Part shown: positions 51,566 through 61,061 of the stretch, one piece after another
How the letters are laid out: every line of letters begins with the position of its first letter
Numbering within the stretch: position 1 is the first letter of the stretch
Origin: Ramlibacter sp.
Lineage (GTDB): Bacteria > Pseudomonadota > Gammaproteobacteria > Burkholderiales > Burkholderiaceae_C
Assembly (NCBI GenBank): GCA_016713005.1
Contig: JADJPY010000003.1
Span: 62,001 to 126,000, forward strand
Direction of reading: 5' to 3'
Length of the DNA stretch: 64,000 nucleotides
Made by a program: the position numbers and the translations under genes
Notes under the pieces: model-generated
The model's input: the letters and a program-made list of their open reading frames with translations, nothing else
What the model was told of the DNA's origin: nothing
The model's database searches: none

Positions 51566-53628
51566 GAGGGTGGATTATCGGCGCTGGCGGCTTCGTTTTC
51601 ACTCATGTCCACCGCAATGGCGATCGGCCCGGCCACGGGCTCGTCTTCGCCGCTTTCGTCCTCTCCCGCATCCGGCGCCGCTGGCGCGTCCAGCCGCTCG
51701 ATGAGCGTGCCGCTGACGTCCAGCGTGATCTCGTCGATCCGGCCCAGCTTCACACGCAGCCGCGCGCCGCGCGCCAGGCCCTGTGCGCCCAGCACCGGGA
51801 ACACCAGCGGCAATTCGTCGGTGCGCACCATGAAGCTGCCGCCGTACCCTTCCTTGAACACGGTCGCGACCAGTTCGGTGATGCCCTGCTGCTCCAGGTA
51901 TTTCAGCGTCCAGAACCGCTCCATACCGGCCTGGTAGCCGTTGTAGGCGCTGTAGGCCGCGTCAAACCCGCTGATGATGGAAAACAGGCTGGCGTCCTTG
52001 GGCTTGAACGGTGCCGCCAGCGCCGCCGTGCGACCGTGTTTCGCGCAGGCGATGATCTGCCACTGGTTGACCATGTCGGTGTAGCGCCGCAGCGGCGAGG
52101 TGCTCCAGGCATAGCTCCTGACGCCAATGCCTGCGTGGGGCAGCGCCTTGGTGCCCATGCGCACCTTGACGCCCGGCGCAAGGCTGGCCTGGCTGCGGTA
52201 GATGCCGGGCACACCCAGTTCGGCCATCCAGTTGCCCCAGGTGCTGTTGGCCAGGATCATCGCCTCGGCGACGATCAGGTCCAGTGGCGCACCGCGCTGG
52301 CGCACACTGATCTGGACCTGCTCCGAGCCATCGGGCTCGGCCCCCTGGTTGCCCACCAGCCTGAAGTTGTAGTCCGGCCGGTTGAAGTTCTCGGGCTTGC
52401 CCCGCACCAGCTCGCGCTGTGCCTTCAGGTGGCGGGCCAGTTGATATAAAAATGATAGCGGCTCACGCAGGCGGGACGCGGGCTGCAGGCCGTTTTTGTC
52501 TGAAAATTCCCACCCGGACAGCCATTCCTCGGTGACCAGGCTGTCAAGCTGGTCGTGCCGAAGGTTGTGGGCAATCGGCACGCGTTCCAGCCGGGTTTCG
52601 CTGGCCTTGATCTCAAAGCTGGATTCGTCCAGCGTGACGTAGAGCGACACCGCCGGGCAGTTGCGCCCCTCCAGCAGCGTGTAGGCCTGCACCACATCGT
52701 CAGGCAGCATGGTGATCTTGTGACCCGGCATGTACACGGTGGACAGGCGCTGGCGCGCCACATCGTCCACCGCACCGCCAGGTTGCACCGCCAGACCGGG
52801 CGCTGCAATGTGGATGCCCAGCACCACAGTGCCGCTGCCCAGGCCCCGCACCGACAGCGCGTCGTCGATCTCGGTGGTCTGCGAATCGTCAATCGAGAAT
52901 GCCTGCACGTCCGCCAGCGGCAGTTCGTCCCTGATCTGCGGTGCCTCCAGGGGCGGGAAGGCAGTGCCCTTGGGGAAGTTTTCGAACAGGAACCGCTTCC
53001 AGTGGAACTGGTAGGCCGAGTCGATGGCACCGGCCTTCTGCAGCAGTTCAAGCGGCGCCAGCTGGGTGGCGCGCGAAGCTTCGACCACGGCCTTGTATTC
53101 CGGTGCGTTCTTGTCTGGCTTGAACAGGATCTTGTACAGCTGCTCACGCACCGGCGCCGGGCATTGCCCCTGGCCCAGTGCAGTGGCCCAGCTGGCAATC
53201 TGCGCGAGTACCTGCTTCTTTTTTTCGATGGCGGCCAGTGCCTGCTGCACGATCTCCGCCGGAGCCTTGCGGAAGCGGCCTTTGCCCGCGCGGCGGAAGT
53301 AATGCGGTGCCTCGAACAGGCGAAACAACGCTGCGGCCTGCTGTTCCAGCGTGGCCTTGTCGTTGAAATAGTCGCGCGCGAGGTCGGCGAAGCCGAATTC
53401 GTCTTCCGGGGCGAACTCCCAGGCCAGCTCCAGTTCGATCGTCTGGCTGAGCGCCTGGGCGGCGGCCGTCAGTTCAGCCGGGGCAGGCTTCTCGAACTTG
53501 AGCAGGACGTTGCCTGACTTGACCTTCACGCGCTTGCCGCTGTCCAGCTCGATCTGCGCGGAAGACTCTGCCTCCGACAGCACACGACCTGCCTGGAACT
53601 TTCCGGCTTCTTCAAACAATGCAAACAT
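51562..53628 (-). CDS. rnb: RNase II-family exoribonuclease
   Basis: A 688-aa 3'-5' exoribonuclease with an RNB catalytic domain: SIDDSQTTEIDDALSV near 245-260 (metal-binding Asp cluster), LRDxL-type region near 340, and ARNTWGNWMAELGVPGIYRSQ-like segment (read here as STWGNWMAELGVPGIYRSQ) followed by SPLRRYTDMVNQWQI near 510-525, where the catalytic Arg lies. A cold-shock-like N-terminal part and an S1-like C-terminal part flank it. Residues about 378-396 (LQPASRLREPLSFLYQLA) come from palindromic element copy 10. It degrades single-stranded RNA. It overlaps the TonB-like gene by 4 bp. Confidence 0.9.
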   Translation of the reverse strand: MFALFEEAGKFQAGRVLSEAESSAQIELDSGKRVKVKSGNVLLKFEKPAPAELTAAAQALSQTIELELAWEFAPEDEFGFADLARDYFNDKATLEQQAAALFRLFEAPHYFRRAGKGRFRKAPAEIVQQALAAIEKKKQVLAQIASWATALGQGQCPAPVREQLYKILFKPDKNAPEYKAVVEASRATQLAPLELLQKAGAIDSAYQFHWKRFLFENFPKGTAFPPLEAPQIRDELPLADVQAFSIDDSQTTEIDDALSVRGLGSGTVVLGIHIAAPGLAVQPGGAVDDVARQRLSTVYMPGHKITMLPDDVVQAYTLLEGRNCPAVSLYVTLDESSFEIKASETRLERVPIAHNLRHDQLDSLVTEEWLSGWEFSDKNGLQPASRLREPLSFLYQLARHLKAQRELVRGKPENFNRPDYNFRLVGNQGAEPDGSEQVQISVRQRGAPLDLIVAEAMILANSTWGNWMAELGVPGIYRSQASLAPGVKVRMGTKALPHAGIGVRSYAWSTSPLRRYTDMVNQWQIIACAKHGRTAALAAPFKPKDASLFSIISGFDAAYSAYNGYQAGMERFWTLKYLEQQGITELVATVFKEGYGGSFMVRTDELPLVFPVLGAQGLARGARLRVKLGRIDEITLDVSGTLIERLDAPAAPDAGEDESGEDEPVAGPIAIAVDMSENEAASADNPPS
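52441..52497. repeat. Interspersed palindromic element, copy 10 (inside RNase II gene)
   Basis: TTGATATAAAAATGATAGCG, GCTCACGCAGGCGGGACGCG, GGCTGCAGGCCGTTTTT: full consensus. It is read in frame on the reverse strand. Confidence 0.75.
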
Positions 53629-53664
53629 GGGCGCGATTGTCCCACGCGTCCTGCGCGCGCCGGG

Positions 53665-54249
53665 TCAGGCCGGGTCTATGAAGGCGAACACTTCGTCGAT
53701 GTGGTCGTCAAAGTCAGACAGGGCGTGATCGCCCCCGTCAAGCAGCTTGATCCGCGCGCCGCGGTAGCGCCGGGTCATTTCGCGCCAGTCCAGGACCTCG
53801 TCGCCCTTGGCGATCACGGCGAAACAGCGAGACGCGTCTGCGCCGGGGCCGGCCTCGATGGCGCGCAACTCGTCCACAAAGCGGGGCTCGAAGAAAAAGC
53901 GCTCATCCGGGTTGTGCCAGCTGGTTTGCTCGCCGATGTGCCTGGACAGGTCGCGCGCCGGGTGGACGGCCGGATTAAACAGCACGGCCTTGCATCCACA
54001 GGCGCCAGCCACATGGGTGGCGTAAAACCCGCCAAGCGAGGAACCGATCACCGCCATGTTCTCGCGGGGCCAGCCGGCCACGCCTTGCAGAACGAGCGCC
54101 ATCGCCGCAAGCGGAGACGCGGGAAGCTGCGGACACCACCAGGTGAGGCCGGGATGGCGGTCGCGCACCCGTGCGCCGACCCGCTGCGCCTTGTGCGAAC
54201 CGGGTGACGACCGGAAACCGTGCAGGTACAGCAGGTGCGTTGTGGGCAT
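53665..54249 (-). CDS. YqiA-like alpha/beta-fold esterase
   Basis: A 194-aa small hydrolase. LYLHGFRSSPGSHKAQ near 7-22 is the family oxyanion/N-terminal motif; nucleophile Ser71 lies in VIGSSLGGFYAT (GxSxG); the acid is likely Asp in KGDEVLDW near 148-153, and the His is in GGDHALSDF near 175. E. coli YqiA is an esterase for short acyl substrates. Start at 54249 is followed by MPTTHLLYLHG, a good N-terminus. It stands alone between RNase II and the divergent two-component pair. Confidence 0.88.
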   Translation of the reverse strand: MPTTHLLYLHGFRSSPGSHKAQRVGARVRDRHPGLTWWCPQLPASPLAAMALVLQGVAGWPRENMAVIGSSLGGFYATHVAGACGCKAVLFNPAVHPARDLSRHIGEQTSWHNPDERFFFEPRFVDELRAIEAGPGADASRCFAVIAKGDEVLDWREMTRRYRGARIKLLDGGDHALSDFDDHIDEVFAFIDPA

Positions 54250-54399
54250 CGCCCATCATAGAAGCAGCGGGAAGTGAAACGGGCGGGCGGCGTGCCTCCC
54301 ATGGTTATGGGACTGGGTGGATCGCACGGCGGATGCCGGTGTCGCTATGCTTGGTGTCCGGTCCCGCAATGCGCGGGCGGCCCTGAGACAGGAACAGCT

Positions 54400-55104
54400 G
54401 TGTGGCGGATTTTGATCGTCGAGGATGACTCCCGGATGCGGGAATTCTTTGCTGCGAGCGTGGCGCGTTGCGAAGGACTTGCACTCGCCGGCAGCGTGGG
54501 CAGCGTGGCCGAGGCGAGGGCCTGCCTGGACGATCCTGCCCGGGTCGTGGATGTGCTGCTGGTGGATCTGGGGCTGCCCGACGGCAGCGGGCTGGACGTC
54601 ATCCGTCACGCGCGGTTGCGTCGACCGGCCTGCGAGGCGCTGGTGATCTCGATGTTCGGTGACGAAGACAACGTCCTGGCCAGCATCGAAGCGGGCGCCC
54701 TGGGCTATATCCACAAGGACGCCACGCCGGACGACATCGCGCACACGATCCTGGAGATGAAGAACGGCGCTTCGCCCATCTCGCCAATGATCGCGCGGCG
54801 CGTGTTGTCCCGCTACCGCGCGCTGCAGGCCGATCAGGCGGCTTCTGCGACCGGCATGGCGTCAAGCCGGGCCCGCGCTGTACCCGACGACGGCGAGAAG
54901 GTGCTGCTTTCCGGCCGGGAGCAGGAGGTGCTGGAACTGATCGCGCGGGGTTTCTCCTACGCCGAGATCTCACGCCTCAAGGGCGTCAGCGTGCACACCG
55001 TGCAGACCCACATCAAGAGCCTGTACAGCAAGCTGGCCGTGCATTCCAAGAGCGAAGCCGTGTTTGAGGCCACCCGGATGGGCCTGCTGCCCCAGATGCG
55101 ATGA
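54400..55104 (+). CDS. NarL/FixJ-family response regulator
   Basis: A 234-aa regulator. Receiver domain residues 1-125: acidic pair Asp9/Asp10, phosphorylatable Asp56 in LLVDLGLPDGSG, Ser/Thr switch in LVISMFGD, and Lys in YIHKDATPDD. LuxR-type helix-turn-helix at about 165-225 (LSGREQEVLELIARGFSYAEI, key GREQEVLELIARG; VSVHTVQTHIKSLYSKL). The start is a GTG with AGGA upstream; longer in-frame readings begin far upstream without conserved residues. The stop overlaps the downstream kinase start by 4 bp, so the two form a two-component pair. Confidence 0.9.
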   Translation: MWRILIVEDDSRMREFFAASVARCEGLALAGSVGSVAEARACLDDPARVVDVLLVDLGLPDGSGLDVIRHARLRRPACEALVISMFGDEDNVLASIEAGALGYIHKDATPDDIAHTILEMKNGASPISPMIARRVLSRYRALQADQAASATGMASSRARAVPDDGEKVLLSGREQEVLELIARGFSYAEISRLKGVSVHTVQTHIKSLYSKLAVHSKSEAVFEATRMGLLPQMR

Positions 55105-56972
55105 GTCTGGCGTTCTGGCGTTTGCTGGCACCGACGCTGTGCCACCGCGCGATGCAGGTGTCCCGTGCGCTGTGTGTGGCCGTGATCGCGGTGGCCGCCC
55201 AAGCCGCTGCGGCCAGGACGATGGACCTGACCACGGCGGTGGCCACGGTGCATGTGGCGGGCACCGTCTCACAGGCAACCGTGACGCTGCCCTATCACTG
55301 GGACCGCGCCCAGGCCACGCGTGGCGGAGAGGGTGTCTTCGAAATCCGCTTCAGCGTGGATGAATTGCCCCGCGAACCGCAGGGCGCGTACTTTCCGCGC
55401 ATTGGCAACAGCTACCGGGTCTGGCTCAACGGCTACCTGCTCCAGCAGGCCGGTGACCCGGAACGCGCCAACGACCAGGACCATGCCAAGGCACCGACGT
55501 ATGTGCCCGTGCCTGCGGGGTTGCTGGAGATCGACAACGTGCTGCGCATCGAACTGCGCGCCGATGACGGGCGCCGCGGTGGCCTTTCCGCGATCCGCTT
55601 CGGTCCCGCGTCGCAGGTGCTGGCGGAGTACGAACGCGCGCGGCTCCTGCGGGTGGACGTGTCGCTCGCGATCACGGTGTTCAGCCTGCTGGTGGGCATG
55701 ATCGCGTTGGTGTTGTGGTTCACGCAGCAGGATGCATCGGCTGCCGGTGCAGGGCGGCGCGACAACATTTACCTGTTTGCCGGGCTGGCGGAGATCAGTT
55801 GGGCGCTGCGCGTGGGCGACGTGGCGATCGAATCCCCGCCGCTACCCTGGCCGCTGTGGGGCGTCGTGGCCACCGGTGCCTTCGCGGGCTGGATCTGTTG
55901 CACGGCGCTGTTTTGCCATAACTTGGCAGGCTGGCAACATACCCGCAGCATGCGCTGGCTGAACGCTGGCATGGCCACCATGTTTGTCGCAGCACTCACA
56001 GCGTCCGCAGTGTCGCTGACCTCCATCCAGCCCGTCTTCCTGACCGCATGGCTGGGGTTTGCCAACCTGTTCTTCGTGATGTACGCGCTCTTTTATCTGG
56101 GCGCCACCCTTCGCAAGCCCGATACGGCGCGCGTGCTTGTGGCGCTGGCCGGGCTGCTGAACCTGGTGATGGGCATACGCGACTGGCTGGCTGTCCGTAT
56201 CAATGGCAACTACGCAGATTCGACCTGGATCCGGTACTCGTCGGTGCTGTTTGGCATCGCGCTTGGGTATATCGTGGTCAGCCGGTTCCGGGAGGCCAGT
56301 GCCCAGGCTCGTGACCTTCGCGAGAATCTGGCCCGCCGGGTGCAGGAGAAGGAACAACAACTCCAGCAAAGCTATGAACAGGTGGAGCAGCTCGCGCGTT
56401 CGCAGGAGCGTGCCTCCGAGCGGGCCCGCATCCTGCGCGACATGCACGACGGCGTGGGTTCGCACATCAGCTCCGCGATCCGGCAGCTTCAATCCGGCAA
56501 GGCCAGCCCCGATGCGGTGCTGCAGACGTTGCGCGATTCGCTGGATCAGCTCAAGCTGTCGATCGACTCGATGAACCTCCCAGCGGGCGACGTGACGGCC
56601 CTGCTGGCCAATCTGCGATACCGGCTGGAGCCGCGCCTGGGTGTGTCTGACATCGAGCTGAAGTGGGATGTGGACCTGATCGAGCCGGTCGCCAGCCTGG
56701 ACACCCACCACATGCGCCAGCTGCAGTTCATGCTGTTCGAGTCCCTCTCCAACGTGCTGCAGCATGCCCAGGCCCGTACGCTGACGGTCGAGGCGCGTGC
56801 GCAGGAAGGTGGTGCCGTGCTGCGCATCGTGGACGACGGCCGCGGCTTCGATTCCAGCCGTCCGTTCAGCCGGGGCCTGCTTTCAATGCAGGAACGCGCC
56901 AGGGCCATCGGCGCGGTGCTCGCCATCAGCAGCGCACCCGGGCGGACGGTGGTGGAGATCCGCTTGTCCTGA
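55101..56972 (+). CDS. Membrane histidine kinase of the NarX/DesK (HisKA_3) type
   Basis: A 623-aa sensor kinase. A signal/anchor helix (about 20-40), a periplasmic beta-sandwich (about 45-190) with GNSYRVWLNGYLLQQAG, seven membrane helices (about 195-395) as in 7TM-DISM receptors, a coiled coil (about 405-445), then the HisKA_3 dimerisation domain with phospho-His449 in RDMHDGVGSHI and an ATPase domain (LFESLSNVLQHAQA near 545, VDDGRGFD near 578, GLLSMQERARAIGA near 592). Ligand unknown; the periplasmic domain of this type often binds carbohydrates. It overlaps the response regulator gene by 4 bp. Confidence 0.88.
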   Translation: MSLAFWRLLAPTLCHRAMQVSRALCVAVIAVAAQAAAARTMDLTTAVATVHVAGTVSQATVTLPYHWDRAQATRGGEGVFEIRFSVDELPREPQGAYFPRIGNSYRVWLNGYLLQQAGDPERANDQDHAKAPTYVPVPAGLLEIDNVLRIELRADDGRRGGLSAIRFGPASQVLAEYERARLLRVDVSLAITVFSLLVGMIALVLWFTQQDASAAGAGRRDNIYLFAGLAEISWALRVGDVAIESPPLPWPLWGVVATGAFAGWICCTALFCHNLAGWQHTRSMRWLNAGMATMFVAALTASAVSLTSIQPVFLTAWLGFANLFFVMYALFYLGATLRKPDTARVLVALAGLLNLVMGIRDWLAVRINGNYADSTWIRYSSVLFGIALGYIVVSRFREASAQARDLRENLARRVQEKEQQLQQSYEQVEQLARSQERASERARILRDMHDGVGSHISSAIRQLQSGKASPDAVLQTLRDSLDQLKLSIDSMNLPAGDVTALLANLRYRLEPRLGVSDIELKWDVDLIEPVASLDTHHMRQLQFMLFESLSNVLQHAQARTLTVEARAQEGGAVLRIVDDGRGFDSSRPFSRGLLSMQERARAIGAVLAISSAPGRTVVEIRLS

Positions 56973-57001
56973 GGGTGGTGCGCAGGCGGGATAATCCGGC
57001 C

Positions 57002-58159
57002 ATGGCCGCCGTGTTCGACAAACCCTCCCTGCTGCAGCGCGCGTTGCCCCTGTTCCAGGGGTTTGACGGCGCTCTGGCCGTCGGCATCCTGCTGCTGGCC
57101 GGTGCCGGCTTGCTGACCATGTTCTCGGTGGGGCTGGACCACGGCACCCGATTCGCGGACCACGCCCGCAACATGCTGATCGCAGGCAGCATCCTGTTCC
57201 TGGTGGCGCAACTGCCACCGCAGCGGCTGATGAGCTTTGCCGTGCCCCTGTATGTGGTGGGGGTGTCGCTCCTCGTCGCTGTCGCACTGTTTGGACTGAC
57301 GCGCAAGGGCGCCACACGGTGGTTGAACGTGGGTGTCACGGTCATCCAGCCCAGCGAGATCCTCAAGATCGCCATGCCTCTGATGCTGGCGTGGTGGTTC
57401 CAGAAGCGTGAAGGCCAGTTGCGTCCGCTGGACTTCACCGTCGCGGGGTGCCTGTTGCTGGTTCCGGTGGGGTTGATCATGAAGCAGCCTGATCTGGGCA
57501 CGGCACTGCTGGTGCTGGCCGCCGGCCTGTCGGTGATCTTCTTCGCCGGACTCAGCTGGAAGCTGGTCCTGCCGCCGGTGCTGCTGGCACTGGCGGGCAT
57601 CGGCGTGCTGGTGGCGCTGGAGCCCAGGCTCTGTGCCGACGGCGTGCGCTGGGTCGTGCTGCACGACTACCAGCAGCAACGCATCTGTACCCTGCTGGAC
57701 CCCACGCGCGACCCGCTGGGCAAGGGTTTTCACATCCTGCAGGGCATGATCGCCATCGGCTCGGGCGGCCTGTTCGGCAAGGGATTCATGCAGGGCACGC
57801 AGACGCACCTTGAGTTCATCCCCGAACGCACCACCGACTTCATATTCGCCGCCTTTTCCGAGGAGTTCGGCCTCGCGGGGAACCTGTTGTTGATCGGTGG
57901 CTTCATCTTCCTGGTTCTTCGGGCCATGGCCATCGCGCTTGAGGCGCCCACGCTGTTCGCACGGTTGCTGGCGGCCGCGGTGGCGATGATCTTTTTCTGC
58001 TACGCCTTCGTCAACATGGGCATGGTCAGTGGCATCCTGCCAGTGGTGGGCGTGCCGCTGCCGTTCATCAGCTACGGGGGCACAGCCATGGTGACCCTGG
58101 GTCTGGCACTGGGCATCCTGATGTCCATTGCCAAATCCAAGCGCCTGGTCCAGTCATGA
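57002..58159 (+). CDS. rodA: Rod shape-determining glycosyltransferase RodA
   Basis: A 385-aa SEDS polymerase with about ten membrane helices that builds side-wall peptidoglycan with PBP2. Motifs: RKGATRWLNVGVTVIQPSEILKIAMPLML near 100-128 (key ATRWLNVG, QPSEI), MKQPDLGTALLVLAAG near 160, ERTTDFIFAAFSEEFGL near 277, and VGVPLPFISYGGTAM near 348-362. The signature separates it from FtsW. mrdA (PBP2) is not in the window, so the usual mrdAB pair is split or lies elsewhere. It overlaps the following dehydrogenase gene by 4 bp. Confidence 0.94.
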   Translation: MAAVFDKPSLLQRALPLFQGFDGALAVGILLLAGAGLLTMFSVGLDHGTRFADHARNMLIAGSILFLVAQLPPQRLMSFAVPLYVVGVSLLVAVALFGLTRKGATRWLNVGVTVIQPSEILKIAMPLMLAWWFQKREGQLRPLDFTVAGCLLLVPVGLIMKQPDLGTALLVLAAGLSVIFFAGLSWKLVLPPVLLALAGIGVLVALEPRLCADGVRWVVLHDYQQQRICTLLDPTRDPLGKGFHILQGMIAIGSGGLFGKGFMQGTQTHLEFIPERTTDFIFAAFSEEFGLAGNLLLIGGFIFLVLRAMAIALEAPTLFARLLAAAVAMIFFCYAFVNMGMVSGILPVVGVPLPFISYGGTAMVTLGLALGILMSIAKSKRLVQS

Positions 58160-59034
58160 CCGCACCGGTTGCCATCGTCGGAGTCGGCAACATGGGTGGG
58201 GGGATGGCGGTCAATCTGCTGGCGCGTGGCTGGCCGGTGGAGGTGGTGGACGTGGACGCTGACCGCACCCGGATTTTTGAAGGTTTTGGGGCTGTAGCCC
58301 GCGCCAGTGCTGGGTTAGCCACTATCAATACGATAGCAAGCATCGTCTGCGTGGTCGATGCGACCCAGACTCGCGATGTGCTGTTCGGTGCCGGAGGCAT
58401 CGCCGATGCGGCGCCGGCAGGGCACACCGTGTTCCTGTGCCCGACCATGGCGCCCCAGGACACCGAAGCGTTCGCTGCCGCTCTGGCCCAAAGGGGCATC
58501 GATGCCGTGGACGCGCCCATGTCCGGCGGCCCCGCGCGTGCCCGCGATGGCAGCATGAGCCTGATGGTGGCGTGTGCCGACACCGTGTTTGCGCGCCACG
58601 CGGAACTGATTGCCGCCCTCTCGAGCCGCGTGTTCCGCATCAGCCAGACGCCGGGCGACGGCGCCCGCACCAAACTGGTGAACAACCTGCTGGCCGGCAT
58701 CAATCTCGTTGGGGCGGCCGAGGTGATGGCGCTGGCACAGCGCCTCGGTCTGGACATGTCGCGCACGCTGGACGTGATCGAGCAGTCGTCCGGCCAGAGC
58801 TGGATCGGTTCAGACCGCCTGCGCCGCGCGATGGCGGGGGATTTCGAGCCCCGCGCCCACGTGACATTGCTGGCCAAGGACACTGCGCTGGCCGTCGCGG
58901 CGGCGGATCAGGCCGGTTTTGAGGGTCCTCTGGGCGCCCGGGCCTGCCAGGTCTTTGCCCAGGCCATTTCCGCCGGGCTGGCGGGCGAGGATGACGCGGC
59001 CCTGTTCAAGCTGATGGGTGGCCAGCCCGTGTGA
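58156..59034 (+). CDS. NAD(P)-dependent beta-hydroxyacid dehydrogenase family oxidoreductase
   Basis: A 292-aa enzyme of the 3-hydroxyisobutyrate dehydrogenase / tartronate semialdehyde reductase family. Dinucleotide site VAIVGVGNMGGGMAVNLL near 5-22, substrate motif DAPMSGGPARARDGSMSLMVA near 118-138, catalytic Lys173 in ARTKLVNNLLAG and a terminal KDTALAVAAADQAG segment. The substrate is not evident. Residues about 42-63 (GFGAVARASAGLATINTIAS) come from palindromic element copy 11, in the N-terminal domain. The start ATG overlaps the rodA stop. Confidence 0.9.
   Translation: MTAPVAIVGVGNMGGGMAVNLLARGWPVEVVDVDADRTRIFEGFGAVARASAGLATINTIASIVCVVDATQTRDVLFGAGGIADAAPAGHTVFLCPTMAPQDTEAFAAALAQRGIDAVDAPMSGGPARARDGSMSLMVACADTVFARHAELIAALSSRVFRISQTPGDGARTKLVNNLLAGINLVGAAEVMALAQRLGLDMSRTLDVIEQSSGQSWIGSDRLRRAMAGDFEPRAHVTLLAKDTALAVAAADQAGFEGPLGARACQVFAQAISAGLAGEDDAALFKLMGGQPV
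58279..58342. repeat. Interspersed palindromic element, copy 11 (inside dehydrogenase gene)
   Basis: TTTTGGGGCTGTAGCCCGCG, CCAGTGCTGGGTTAGC, CACTATCAATACGATAGCAAG. It is inverted relative to copies 5-10 and read in frame. Confidence 0.7.
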
Positions 59035-59152
59035 GCACGCGACGCGTGCGTGAACAACCGCACGCCGCGGGTTGGTGGGGCTTCACGGAGCAGGCCGGAC
59101 GAAGCACAATGATCCGGCCAACCGTGTTTTGGCACACAACCGGAGTTATTTC

Positions 59153-59488
59153 ATGGCAGGCAAGTTCGAACTGAAGAAGTCCAAGAACGGGAAATTCCAT
59201 TTCAACCTGCTGGCCGGCAACGGGCAGGTCATTCTTCAAAGCGAGATGTACGAAACCCGGCGCAGCGCCGTCAATGGCATTGAATCGGTACGCAGGAATT
59301 CAACGGATGACACCCGCTTTGTCCGGCTCACAGGCAAGGGCGGCGCACCCTACTTCACGCTCAAGGCGGGCAACGGCCAGGTCATCGGACAAAGCCAGAT
59401 GTACGCGGCAGAAAAAGCGCGCGACGGCGGCATTGCGTCCTGCAAGACCAACGCCCCCGCAGCCAAACTGGACGACCAGACGGGTTGA
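59153..59488 (+). CDS. YegP/DUF1508 family protein
   Basis: A 111-aa protein with two tandem copies of the DUF1508 unit: GKFELKKSKNGKFHFNLLAGNGQ at about 3-25 (FHFNLLAGNGQVI, then SEMY) and the second at about 60-90 (YFTLKAGNGQVIGQSQMY). Each is a short beta-hairpin motif; function is unknown in the family, although some homologues are stress-related. Start at 59153 is preceded by CCGGAGTTATTTC with a usable GGAG. Confidence 0.9.
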   Translation: MAGKFELKKSKNGKFHFNLLAGNGQVILQSEMYETRRSAVNGIESVRRNSTDDTRFVRLTGKGGAPYFTLKAGNGQVIGQSQMYAAEKARDGGIASCKTNAPAAKLDDQTG

Positions 59489-59558
59489 AGCCCGCGGCGC
59501 TGACCGTGAATGGGCCGCTAGCGACCCGTTTTTCTTGGGGCATGCCTAGAATCAGGGC

Positions 59559-61019
59559 ATGATCGCCCGCGAACCCACCCTAGACCGCCTGGCCACGGCC
59601 AGCCAGCTGCTGCTGGAGCCCTTCGGGCTGACCCATTCCCACATCGCCCGCGTGCTGGCCGAGATCGGGGGGCACCGTGTGGACGATGCCGACCTGTACT
59701 TCCAGTACACCCGCAGCGAAGGCTGGAGCCTGGAGGAGGGGATCGTCAAGACCGGTTCATTCAGCATCGACCAGGGGGTTGGCGTGCGCGCCGTCAGTGG
59801 GGAGAAGACGGCGTTTGCCTATTCGGACGACATTTCCATGGATTCGCTGCTGGACGCAGCGCGCACCGTGCGCACCATCGCCGCGGCCGGGCAGGACGCC
59901 CGTGTGCGGGCGCCGCGCCGGCGCACTGCGCCCGGCCGCAGCCTGTACGACGGCATTGATCCGATCGCCACGCTGGACAGCACGCAGAAAGTGCGCCTGC
60001 TGGAAAAAGTGGAGCAGCTGGCCCGGGCGCGCGACCCGCGCGTCGTGCAGGTGATGGCGGGTCTGGCCAGTGAGTACGATGTGGTCATGGTGGCCCGCGC
60101 GGACGGCACCATGGCCGCCGATGTGCGTCCGCTGGTGCGCCTGAGCGTGACCGTCATCGCCGAGCAGAACGGCCGTCGCGAGATGGGCTCGGGCGGTGGT
60201 GGCGGTCGCTGGGGCCTTTCGGGATTTGACGACGCGCAGATTGCCCGGCATGTGGACGATGCGGTCAATGCGGCGCTGACCAACCTTGAATCCCGCCCTG
60301 CCCCGGCCGGTGAGATGACCGTGGTGCTGGGCCCAGGCTGGCCCGGCGTGCTGCTGCACGAGGCGGTGGGACATGGCCTGGAGGGCGACTTCAACCGCAA
60401 GGGCTCGTCGGCGTTTGCCGGACTGATTGGCCAGCGGGTGGCCGCCAAGGGCGTGACCGTACTGGACGACGGCACCTTGCAGAACCGGCGCGGTTCGCTG
60501 AATGTGGACGACGAGGGACATGCCACGCAGCGCAACGTCCTGATCGAAGACGGCATCCTCAAGGGCTACATCCAGGACACCCTGAATGCCCGCCTGATGG
60601 GCGTGGCGCCCACCGGCAACGGGCGGCGCGAGAGCTATGCCCACATCCCCATGCCGCGCATGACCAACACCTACATGCTTGCGGGTGACAAGGACCCGGC
60701 CGAGATCGTCTCCAGCATGAAGAAGGGCTTGTACGCCACCAACTTCGGCGGAGGCCAGGTCGACATCACCAGTGGCAAGTTCGTGTTCTCTGCCAGCGAG
60801 GCGTTCTGGGTCGAGAACGGGAAGATCCAGTATCCCGTCAAGGGCGCCACCATCGTGGGCAGCGGGCCGGAGTCGCTCAAGAAAGTCACCATGATCGGCA
60901 ACGATCTGGCGCTGGACAGCGGCGTGGGGACCTGCGGCAAGGAAGGCCAGAGCGTCCCCGTGGGCGTGGGGCAGCCCACGCTGCGCATCGACGGCCTGAC
61001 GGTCGGCGGCACAGCCTGA
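59559..61019 (+). CDS. tldD: TldD metalloprotease subunit
   Basis: A 486-aa subunit of the heterodimeric TldD/TldE (PmbA) protease, known from antitoxin CcdA and microcin B17 processing. The zinc motif HEAVGH lies near 267-272 within LLHEAVGHGLEGDFNRKGSS; further landmarks are YFQYTRSEGWSLEEGIVKTGSF near 48 and the C-terminal VGTCGKEGQSVPVGVGQPTLRI. Length matches TldD (481). No tldE is in the window. It is followed after 42 bp by an unknown gene, the leader and DAHP synthase. Confidence 0.95.
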   Translation: MIAREPTLDRLATASQLLLEPFGLTHSHIARVLAEIGGHRVDDADLYFQYTRSEGWSLEEGIVKTGSFSIDQGVGVRAVSGEKTAFAYSDDISMDSLLDAARTVRTIAAAGQDARVRAPRRRTAPGRSLYDGIDPIATLDSTQKVRLLEKVEQLARARDPRVVQVMAGLASEYDVVMVARADGTMAADVRPLVRLSVTVIAEQNGRREMGSGGGGGRWGLSGFDDAQIARHVDDAVNAALTNLESRPAPAGEMTVVLGPGWPGVLLHEAVGHGLEGDFNRKGSSAFAGLIGQRVAAKGVTVLDDGTLQNRRGSLNVDDEGHATQRNVLIEDGILKGYIQDTLNARLMGVAPTGNGRRESYAHIPMPRMTNTYMLAGDKDPAEIVSSMKKGLYATNFGGGQVDITSGKFVFSASEAFWVENGKIQYPVKGATIVGSGPESLKKVTMIGNDLALDSGVGTCGKEGQSVPVGVGQPTLRIDGLTVGGTA

Positions 61020-61061
61020 GGCGCGTGCGACGGTGGTGCCGCAATCCTTGGGCATGCAGCC

